Below are positions 43,435 to 50,377 of a stretch of DNA of 64,000 bases, piece by piece. How positions within the stretch are numbered: the first letter of the stretch is position 1; each line of letters opens with the position of its first letter. Position numbers and translations under genes: made by a program. The notes under the pieces are model-generated. The model was given only the letters and a program-made list of their open reading frames with translations, did no database searches and had not been told where the DNA came from. The DNA comes from Pseudomonadota bacterium (lineage in GTDB: Bacteria; Chloroflexota; UBA6077; JAJPHF01): the NCBI GenBank assembly GCA_021325365.1, contig JAJPHF010000193.1, positions 3,262-67,261 on the forward strand, given 5' to 3'.

Positions 43435-43731
43435 ATGCCCGGCGACGCCGCGACGCTGCTGGCCACGGTCGCCCCGATGTTCGGGCTCTGTCTGACGCTG
43501 ACGGGGCTGTGCTTTCTGGGGCTCTGGAACGTCCGTTTGATCCAGCCGGACCCGCGCTGCGCCGCGGCGCTCCTGCTGATCTCCGCGGCGGGCGCGCTCC
43601 ACGCGCTAGTCGAGGTCAACACGGCGGAGTACGCCGCAGTGCGGTGGCTGCCGTTCGTGGCCGCGCCGTTGCTGGCCTTCGTCGCCGTCTTCACGCTACT
43701 GGGGCAGGAGCCGCACACGCCGCAGCGCTAG
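43435..43731 (+). CDS. Small membrane protein of unknown function
   Basis: A 98-residue hydrophobic protein with three predicted membrane helices (LLATVAPMFGLCLTLTGLCF, AAALLLISAAGALHALVE, FVAAPLLAFVAVFTLLG). I do not recognise the family. The ATG has only a weak purine stretch (AGAG) upstream. The hydropathy pattern and base use fit a real gene. It ends facing the RND permease gene. Confidence 0.6.
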   Translation: MPGDAATLLATVAPMFGLCLTLTGLCFLGLWNVRLIQPDPRCAAALLLISAAGALHALVEVNTAEYAAVRWLPFVAAPLLAFVAVFTLLGQEPHTPQR

Positions 43732-43766
43732 CGCCTCAGATCCCGCCGAGTACGGCCAAGCACTCG

Positions 43767-43820
43767 GGTCAGGGACGCTGTGTACGTTCCGCGAAGCCAA
43801 ACATACACCCTAACCTGGGC
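43767..43820. repeat. Diverged second copy of the palindromic element at 1964
   Basis: The right arm 43796-43820 matches 21 of 25 positions of the right arm of the 1964-2018 element (shared GCCAAA at one end and AACCTGGGC at the other). The left arm 43767-43792 is a degraded complement and the loop is again 3 nt. It sits between two convergent genes, where a bidirectional terminator would be placed, 8 nt from the RND stop. Confidence 0.75.
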
Positions 43821-43827
43821 GGGCGGC

Positions 43828-46800
43828 TTAGGACTCCTGGGGTTGCGGTGGCTCGGACTCGTCGACAGCGGGCGGGCCAGGCAAGCGGCGGCGCAGGCCG
43901 GCCCACTGGCGCATCCGCAGCCACGCCGGCACCCGCGCCCGCGCAAGCGCTGGGAGCCGCCCAAGCTGGTCGAGGTAGGTGTACATCACCGGCACCAGCA
44001 CCAAGGTGAGCAGCGTCGAGGTCAGCAGGCCGCCCAGCAGCACCACCGCCATCGGCGCGCGCGACTCCGCACCCTCTTCCATCTTGAGCGCCAGCGGGAT
44101 CATGCTGAACACCATTGTGCAGGTCGTCATCACGATCGGCCGGAGGCGCGTGGGGCCGGCTTCGAGCAACGCGTCGTAGATGCCCAGCCCCCGCGCCCGC
44201 ATGGTGTTGGTGTAGTCCACCAGCAGGATGCCGTTCTTGGCGACGAGCCCCATCAGCATGATCATGCCGATCATCGAGAACAGGTTGAAGGTATTGCCCG
44301 TGAGCAGCAGCGCGCCAAACGCGCCCGTGAGCGCCACCGGCAGCGCGAACATGATGGCTAGCGGGTAGAGCCACGACTCGTAGAGCGCTACCAGCAGCAT
44401 GTAGATCAGCAGGATCGAGATGCTGAGCGCCGACAGGAGGGCCGTGCGCGCCTGGTCGAGCGAGTCCACCTGACCGACGAAGAAGTAGCGGTAGCCGGGT
44501 GGGAAGGGGACGCGGGCGAGGCCGGCGCGCACGTCGCGGGCCGCGTCGCCGACGGACCGCCCCTCGAGGTTCGCCTGGATGTTCACCTGGCGCTGGCGCG
44601 AGCTGCGCGAAATCTGCGTCGGCGCCATAACCTCGCGGAGCGTGGCCACCTGGCCCAGCCGCACGTTCGCGCCGACAGCGGGGGCGGCGCCCGTGCTGGA
44701 GCCGACCGAGCTGAGCGGGATCGGGATGTTCGCCAGCCGGTTCAGATCGTTGCGCACGTCGTCGCTGGCAATCGTCACGATGGGGATGCCGATCTGGCCC
44801 TCGACCTGGAGGTTCGTCACCGACGTGCCCGTGGCGCCGGCGATGGCGGTGCGCAGCGCGCTGGCGATCTGGCTCGTGGTCACGCCCACGTCCGCCATCC
44901 GCTTGCGGTCCACGATCGCGCGAATCTCCGGCTGAGCCACGTCGGCATCGCTGTAGATGTCGACGGTGCCCGGCGTGTCGCGCACGACCTGCTCGACCTG
45001 GTCGGCCAATCGCTGGAGCGTCGCCTGGTTGTCGCCGACGACGCGGATGTTGATGGCGACACCGCCGCCGCTGCCGATGAGCGGCGACCCCACGCTGGTC
45101 CGCAGCTGCATGCCCGGGATGTCCGCCTGCAACCGCCGCACGTCGGCCACCACGTCGAAGATCGAGCGCTGGCGCTGCGTCTTCTCGACCAGCTGCACGG
45201 CGATCTGCCCGTTGCGGTCGGTGCCGCCCGCGCGCGAGGTGCCCGCGCCCACGGTGGTGGTGAAGGAATCGACCTCCGGCATCTGCAGCAGCCCATCCTC
45301 GATCTTGGCCATGGCCGCGCTGTTCGCCGCGAGCGTCGTGCCGGGCGGCATGAGCGTGTTGATCGTGAACTGGCCGTCGTCCTCCTGCGGCGCGTATTCC
45401 TGGCCGATCAGGTTGAGCGGGAGCGGCAGGATGCTCAGCGCCAGCAGGCCGAAGGCCGCGGTCACCACGTAAGGCCGATGCCCGAGCGCCCAGCGGAGCA
45501 GGCGGTGATAGCTGCGGGAGAGCCGGTCGAAGCCGCGCTCCCAGACGCCGGCGAAGCCGCCCACATGCTCTTCGTCGTGCGCCTTCAGCCAGCGCGACGC
45601 CAGCATCGGCACCAGCGTGAACGACACCATCAGCGAGAGCAGCGTGGCGCAGGCGATCGTCAGGCCGAACTCCTGGAACAGCTTGCCGAGCGTGCCCTGC
45701 ATGAACGAGATCGGCACGTAGACGACGACGTCGGTGAGCGTGACGGCCATAGCGGCCAGCCCAATCTCGCCGCGCCCGTTCAACGCCGCTTCGATCGGGT
45801 TCTCGCCTAACCGTAAGTGGCGCATGGTGTTTTCGAGCACCACGATCGAGTCGTCCACCAGGATGCCGATCATGAGCGCCATGGCCATCAGCGAGATCGT
45901 GTCCAGGCTGAAGCCGAGGGCATACATCAACAGGAACGTGGAGACGAGACAGGTCGGAATCGAGACGAGGACGATGAGCGTGCTGCGCCAGGTGTGGAGG
46001 AACAGGAACAGCACCACGCCGGTAATGAGGATGGCGAGCAGCAAGTCCTTCTGCACAGCGTCGACGGCGTACCGCACGAAGCGCGACGTGTCGTTCGTGA
46101 CCGTGATGTGTACCGTCGAGGGCAGCCCCCGCTGGATCTGCTGCAGGGCGCTGCGCACGGCTGCCGCCGTCTGGAGCGTGTTCGCGTCCGACTGCTTGGT
46201 AATCACCAGCGCGACGCTGTTGACGCCGGGCTGCTCGTGGGTGCTGTAGCGGACCTGGCTCGTCGGCCGCGCGTGGCTGATGACGACCTTCGCGACGTCG
46301 CGGATGCGGATGACGCCCTGCGGCGTCGTCGCCACCACGTACTCTTCTAGGTCCTCGGGCGCCTGGGCGAGCCCCGTGGCGCGGACGGAGAAGGTCTGGG
46401 TGTCCACGTCAACGTTGCCGCCGGGCGCGTCGACGTTTTCCCGCTGGATCGCGTTGGAGACCTGCGCGAGCGACAACCCATACGCGTCGAGCTTGTCGTA
46501 ATCGACCTGTACCTGGATCTGGCGCTGGAAGCCGCCCGACACCTGGACGGAGGCCACGCCGTTCACCGCCCCAAGCTGCTGCGCGAGGTGGTTCGCGGCG
46601 AGGTCGTACATGTCGTCGGGCGACATCGTCCCGGAGAGCACGACGTTCAACACCGGAATGGCGGACGGATCCGCCTTGATGACGCTCGGCTGGGAGGCAT
46701 CGACCGGCAGGGTGCGGCCGATCACGCTCAACTGCCGCTGCGTGTCGATCGCCGTCTGATTGATGTCCAGTCCGTCCGCGAACGTGAGGGTCAACCGAGC

Positions 46801-47064
46801 CGAGCCTTGCAGCGCGGTGGCGTCAATCCGCTGCAGACCGGAGAGGCCGGAGAGGGTGTTCTCGGCGGGGATGATAATTGACTGCTCGACGCTGTCCGGC
46901 GAGGCGCCGGGCCAATCGATCTGCACGAAGACGATAGGGAAGGTAATGTTGGGGAAGCGATCGACCCGCATGCGCGTATAGGCCTGCGTGCCGAGCAGAA
47001 TCAGCGCCAGGAACACCATCGCCGTGGCGAGCGGGCGCCGAATCGCCGTGCGGGTCAATCCCAT
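43828..47064 (-). CDS. RND efflux permease (HAE1/AcrB family), copy 2
   Basis: A 1078-residue full-length RND pump, a clear paralogue of the permease at 28418. Long stretches are the same, for example LFLHTWRSTLIVLVSIPT and ALMIGILVDDSIVVLENT; porter loops and C-terminus differ. It has no adaptor gene next to it on this strand. The nearest is the third giant adaptor at 50378 on the other strand, beyond the two-component genes, which is a likely partner. GGGAGCGCGGCA precedes ATG. It would export hydrophobic or envelope-active compounds by proton antiport. Confidence 0.95.
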   Translation of the reverse strand: MGLTRTAIRRPLATAMVFLALILLGTQAYTRMRVDRFPNITFPIVFVQIDWPGASPDSVEQSIIIPAENTLSGLSGLQRIDATALQGSARLTLTFADGLDINQTAIDTQRQLSVIGRTLPVDASQPSVIKADPSAIPVLNVVLSGTMSPDDMYDLAANHLAQQLGAVNGVASVQVSGGFQRQIQVQVDYDKLDAYGLSLAQVSNAIQRENVDAPGGNVDVDTQTFSVRATGLAQAPEDLEEYVVATTPQGVIRIRDVAKVVISHARPTSQVRYSTHEQPGVNSVALVITKQSDANTLQTAAAVRSALQQIQRGLPSTVHITVTNDTSRFVRYAVDAVQKDLLLAILITGVVLFLFLHTWRSTLIVLVSIPTCLVSTFLLMYALGFSLDTISLMAMALMIGILVDDSIVVLENTMRHLRLGENPIEAALNGRGEIGLAAMAVTLTDVVVYVPISFMQGTLGKLFQEFGLTIACATLLSLMVSFTLVPMLASRWLKAHDEEHVGGFAGVWERGFDRLSRSYHRLLRWALGHRPYVVTAAFGLLALSILPLPLNLIGQEYAPQEDDGQFTINTLMPPGTTLAANSAAMAKIEDGLLQMPEVDSFTTTVGAGTSRAGGTDRNGQIAVQLVEKTQRQRSIFDVVADVRRLQADIPGMQLRTSVGSPLIGSGGGVAINIRVVGDNQATLQRLADQVEQVVRDTPGTVDIYSDADVAQPEIRAIVDRKRMADVGVTTSQIASALRTAIAGATGTSVTNLQVEGQIGIPIVTIASDDVRNDLNRLANIPIPLSSVGSSTGAAPAVGANVRLGQVATLREVMAPTQISRSSRQRQVNIQANLEGRSVGDAARDVRAGLARVPFPPGYRYFFVGQVDSLDQARTALLSALSISILLIYMLLVALYESWLYPLAIMFALPVALTGAFGALLLTGNTFNLFSMIGMIMLMGLVAKNGILLVDYTNTMRARGLGIYDALLEAGPTRLRPIVMTTCTMVFSMIPLALKMEEGAESRAPMAVVLLGGLLTSTLLTLVLVPVMYTYLDQLGRLPALARARVPAWLRMRQWAGLRRRLPGPPAVDESEPPQPQES

Positions 47065-47308
47065 TGCCGCGCTCCCGCATTCCAGATATCAGGGATCGAG
47101 CTACCCGGGTGCCGCGTTGGGTGCGGTCGCCACCAGCCCGTTCAGAGGGCCGCCGAATCCAGGTAGGTGCGAATGCTATAGGCGTGACGGCAACGTCGCC
47201 CGACGACGCCCCGGATCGGAGATTAGCGACGTGATAGTATGGCCTGTCCTAACCGTTCGGTGCGCTGTTTGTGCCCAACGAGACTATGGAGATGTTGTGG
47301 AGACTTTC

Positions 47309-47320
47309 GGGGGGGGGGGG
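47309..47320. repeat. G12 homopolymer tract
   Basis: Twelve consecutive G in the gap between the RND gene and the response-regulator gene, 19 nt beyond the regulator's stop on the minus strand. Such tracts can change length by slippage, but it lies outside coding sequence and could also be a sequencing-prone site. Confidence 0.8.
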
Positions 47321-47338
47321 AGCCGTGACGGCGCGCGG

Positions 47339-47968
47339 TCAGTCCAGGGACACCAGGCCCCGCTGGAGCGCGACCGTCACGGCCTCAGTGCGGCTCTGCA
47401 CGCCTAGCTTGCTGAAGATGTGGCTGATGTGTGCCTTTACGGTGTTCTCGGACAGGATCAGCCGCTGCGCGATGCTCTTGTTGCTGGAGCCGTCCGCCAG
47501 CAGCCGGAGCACCTCCAACTCGCGCTCCGACAAGTCGCCGGCGCCGGCGCCGTCCGCCATGCGGTCCAGCAGGCGCGCGGCCACGCCCGGCTCCAGCGCC
47601 GGCCGCCCCTGCACCACGGCGCGGATGCCCTGCATTAGCTCGTCCAGCGTCGCATCCTTGAGCAGGTAACCGCGGGCCCCGGCGGCCAGCGCGGGGGCGA
47701 TGTACGACTCGGTATCGTAGGTCGTTAGGATCAGGAAACGCACCTCTGGCGCCATGGGGCGCACGTGGCGCATCACTTCCACACCGCTCAGGCCAGGCAG
47801 CCGCAGGTCTAGCAGCACGACGTCCGGCCGCTGGTCCAGGATAAGCCGCACCGCTTCCTGCCCATCCGCCGCCTCGCCGACCAGCTCCAGCTCCGGCTCC
47901 CACCGCAGCATGGCGGTGAGCCCCTGCCGTACCACCGGGTGGTCGTCGACGACCACGAGCCGAATCAT
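47339..47968 (-). CDS. NarL/LuxR family response regulator (envelope island)
   Basis: A 209-residue regulator: receiver domain with D8-D9, phospho-acceptor Asp54 ([10 protein letters not shown]) and [11 protein letters not shown], then a LuxR helix-turn-helix ([43 protein letters not shown]). Its ATG overlaps the kinase stop by 4 nt. It probably binds the shared upstream module found at 49592, 59252 and 59755; this is inferred from the adjacency of one copy, not shown. Confidence 0.94.
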   Translation of the reverse strand: MIRLVVVDDHPVVRQGLTAMLRWEPELELVGEAADGQEAVRLILDQRPDVVLLDLRLPGLSGVEVMRHVRPMAPEVRFLILTTYDTESYIAPALAAGARGYLLKDATLDELMQGIRAVVQGRPALEPGVAARLLDRMADGAGAGDLSERELEVLRLLADGSSNKSIAQRLILSENTVKAHISHIFSKLGVQSRTEAVTVALQRGLVSLD

Positions 47969-49509
47969 GGGCGCCTCCCAGCGGCAGCCGGCGTCGGCGT
48001 AGGCTCGTCCTCAGCGGCCGTCGTACTCGCGGTGGTAGGCAGCCCCGTGCCGGGCACGCGGGTCATCTCGCGCGCGGTGTCTGGCCGCGGCACGGCGGCG
48101 ACGACCTCGGCGCCGCCGTCGCTCTTGAGGATCAGTGTGCCGCCCAGGGCTGCCAGGCGCTCGCGCATGCCGAGCAGGCCAAAGCCCCTCCACGGGGCCG
48201 CGTGGCTCGGACGCTCGCGGAGCGCGGCCGCGTCGAACCCCACGCCATTGTCGCGCACGGCCAGCCGGACGGCGGTCGCGCTGTACTCGAGCGTCACGGC
48301 GACCGCCGTCGCGCGGGCGTGCTTCGCCACGTTGGCCAGCGCCTCCTGGCAGACGCGCAGGAGCGCCGCCTCGACGGCAGGTGGCAAGGGCCAGGGCTCG
48401 CCCACTTGCGCGAAGCGCGCCGTCGCCTCGGGGCTCACCGGCCGCGCTACCAGCCCGCGCAGCGCGTCGCCCAGGTCGCCCCGCGCCAGCGCCGGCGCGC
48501 GCAGGTTCCAGACCGACCGCCGCGCCTCGGCCAGCGACTCCCGCGCCATCCGCTGCGCCAGGTCGAGGTGCTCGTCCACCTCCCCCGGCGCCACGCTTCG
48601 CGCCCGCTGGACGGCACCCAACTGGACGATGATCCCGGTGAGGTTCTGGGCCAGCGCGTCGTGGATGTCGCGGGCTAGCCGCGCACGCTCCTCCAGCGTG
48701 GCCGCCTCGCGCTCCTGGTGCAATAGCTCCGCCGTTTGCGCCGCCACGCGGTCCTCTAGCTCCGCGCTCAACTGGCTGAGCGCGTGGGCGTGGGCGCGGC
48801 TCTGCTGGAGGGCGCGCTGCAAGCTCCCCGCCAGCAGCGAGGTGAGCACGGCGACCGTCCAGAACAGGCCGACCCAGTAGCCGATCGCGAGCAGCGGCAG
48901 GCCCGGTGGCGGCTGCGGGGGGAAGGGGAGCCCGGGGGGCGGCGGGACCATCGCGGGCGGTGGCGGGGGCCGGCCTGGCCCGCCGAACAGAGGCCCCAGG
49001 TCCCAGGGCACGCGCAACCCCTGGATCTCCAGCCAGGCACTGCCCGCGACGAGGAGCGTGGCGAGCGCGGCGATACCCATGCCCGCGCGACTGCTGAGCA
49101 GCAGCGCCGCGGCGCAGATAGGCACGACCAGCGACGCAGGCCAGAAGCTCATAACCCCGCTGCTGAGCGCCCCCAGCGTGTAAATCAGCGTCCAGGTGCC
49201 GACCAGCACGAGGGCCGGGGCAGTCGTGCGTCCCGCGCGCACCAGCAGGAGCAGCGCCGCGGACAGCAGCAGCGGCAGCGCGAACTGCCCGAGCAGCATC
49301 GGCAGGGCCGACGGCGGGGCGCCGGGCGGCGCGGGCATCCCGGGCGCCGGAGGTGGCGGCTCGCCTTGCGTCAGGCGGAGCACCACGAACATGCCCAGCG
49401 CCGCCGCGGCTGGGATGAGCAACGCGGGCAACGTCCGCAGCAGCAAGGCCGCCCGGCGCTGTCCCTCGTCGGTGATCGCGTCTTGCAGCCGCGCGACGTG
49501 CTCGGTCAC
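47965..49509 (-). CDS. Membrane sensor histidine kinase with Pro-rich outer loops
   Basis: A 514-residue NarL/DesK-type kinase. About six N-terminal membrane helices are broken by two proline-rich stretches likely outside the membrane: [19 protein letters not shown] (about 50-70) and [16 protein letters not shown]...PPQPPPGLP (about 178-205). A coiled-coil linker leads to HisKA_3 with His283 ([14 protein letters not shown]) and HATPase_c ([29 protein letters not shown]). GTG at 49509 has AAGGAG 8 nt upstream; the ATG at 49569 has its ribosome site directly abutting and is rejected. It may sense envelope or wall stress, an inference from the neighbours. Confidence 0.9.
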   Translation of the reverse strand: MTEHVARLQDAITDEGQRRAALLLRTLPALLIPAAAALGMFVVLRLTQGEPPPPAPGMPAPPGAPPSALPMLLGQFALPLLLSAALLLLVRAGRTTAPALVLVGTWTLIYTLGALSSGVMSFWPASLVVPICAAALLLSSRAGMGIAALATLLVAGSAWLEIQGLRVPWDLGPLFGGPGRPPPPPAMVPPPPGLPFPPQPPPGLPLLAIGYWVGLFWTVAVLTSLLAGSLQRALQQSRAHAHALSQLSAELEDRVAAQTAELLHQEREAATLEERARLARDIHDALAQNLTGIIVQLGAVQRARSVAPGEVDEHLDLAQRMARESLAEARRSVWNLRAPALARGDLGDALRGLVARPVSPEATARFAQVGEPWPLPPAVEAALLRVCQEALANVAKHARATAVAVTLEYSATAVRLAVRDNGVGFDAAALRERPSHAAPWRGFGLLGMRERLAALGGTLILKSDGGAEVVAAVPRPDTAREMTRVPGTGLPTTASTTAAEDEPTPTPAAAGRRP

Positions 49510-49829
49510 TCGCCCACTCCTTCCCGTTCCCCATCCCCATATGGTAGCGCAAGGCGCCTCGGGCGCCATCCTCCGCCCGGGTCAAGCGCGGTCACCCTTT
49601 TGGGTAATCAGCGCGCTACCCAAAGTGACGACGGCCGAGTCACCCCCCTGCCCGATGCCCGGCCCCGCGGCGGCCCCGTACGCTTGGTCCTGTGCCGCGG
49701 AAGCGACACGGGTGGCCCCCGGCGGCCGAAATCGGGCGTGATGAGAACGCCCTCGCATCGCGCCTGGCCGCTCGACGCGGGCGCAAGACTACAGCACACG
49801 CCACAAGGGCGAGGAAGGGATCAGGAAAC
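49510..49829. other. 320-bp divergent control region of kinase and Pro-rich secreted protein
   Basis: Holds the module at 49592-49690, described separately. The rest (about 49700-49829) is the presumed leader of the plus-strand operon: GC-rich, with no gene and no strong hairpin. Confidence 0.6.
49592..49690 (+). promoter_or_regulatory. Upstream regulatory module, copy R1
   Basis: Begins TCACCC-TTTT-GGGTAA (49592-49607), followed by an inverted partner TACCC-AAA-GTGA (49617-49628), CCGATG at exactly +60 (49652) and a -10-like TACGCT at 49679. The order and spacing match copies R2 (59252) and R3 (59755); over the first 89 positions about 49 are identical to R2 without gaps. It lies 82 nt upstream of the kinase GTG and 140 nt upstream of the -10-to-GTG leader of the 49830 gene, so it could serve both directions. 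Confidence 0.6.
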
Positions 49830-50372
49830 GTGGGACTACGCCAGAGACTCGGGCTAGGAGCGGCGAGCGCGAGCTTGGCGCTCGCGCTGTATGCGAGCGG
49901 CGCGTTCGCACAGCAGGGGCCGCCGGGCGGCTGTCCGCCGCCCCCGCCCGGGATGAGCGCCGGGGGCCCGCCGCCCGGCCCACCGCCGGGCGCCCCGCCC
50001 CCTGGGCTACCGCCGGGCGCCCCGCCGCCGGCCGAGACCGACGTACATGCCAACCAGGCAGCCATGCAGGCGGCATTCGACCTGCTCGGCATCAGCCCGG
50101 ACCAGATGATGAGCCAAGCGCAGGCCGGCCACAGCCTGGGCGACATCGCCGGGGCGCGCGGCATCGACCTGACGACGCTGGTGCAGACGATGACGAAAAG
50201 CGCCACGGACTGGCTAAGCGGCGAAGTCGCGGCCGGGCGTATCTCCCAGGATGACGCCAACACGACGCTGCAGCACAGCCAGCAGTTCGCGCTCCAGATG
50301 GTAACCACGGCGCCACCCGCCGGCCCCCCGCCGGGCTGCCCACCGCCCCCGCCGGGCGGGCCGGAGCGGTAG
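49830..50372 (+). CDS. Secreted protein with Cys-Pro5 flanks
   Basis: A 180-residue exported protein. A signal peptide (LGLGAASASLALALYASGAFA) precedes a Pro/Gly-rich segment (GGCPPPPPGM, then repeats of GPPPGAPPPG), a helical core of about 95 residues (AAMQAAFDLLGISPDQMMSQAQAGHSLGDIAGARGID, GEVAAGRISQDDANTTLQ), and a second Pro-rich tail with PGCPPPPPGG. The core repeats the motif of short helical domains with G-x-I-(S/T)-x-x-x-A found in Gram-positive secreted proteins; the function is unknown. GTG at 49830 was chosen for the signal peptide. The adaptor gene follows after 5 nt, so they form an operon. Confidence 0.75.
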   Translation: MGLRQRLGLGAASASLALALYASGAFAQQGPPGGCPPPPPGMSAGGPPPGPPPGAPPPGLPPGAPPPAETDVHANQAAMQAAFDLLGISPDQMMSQAQAGHSLGDIAGARGIDLTTLVQTMTKSATDWLSGEVAAGRISQDDANTTLQHSQQFALQMVTTAPPAGPPPGCPPPPPGGPER

Positions 50373-50377
50373 CCCCG

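Noticed and set aside
28418..47064. The two RND operons as a recent segmental duplication
   Set aside because: The permeases are clear paralogues, but porter loops, termini and neighbours differ, so the duplication is old.
49509..49569. Upstream ATG start for the second sensor kinase
   Set aside because: Its GGAGG touches the ATG with no spacing, while the GTG at 49509 has a well-placed AAGGAG.
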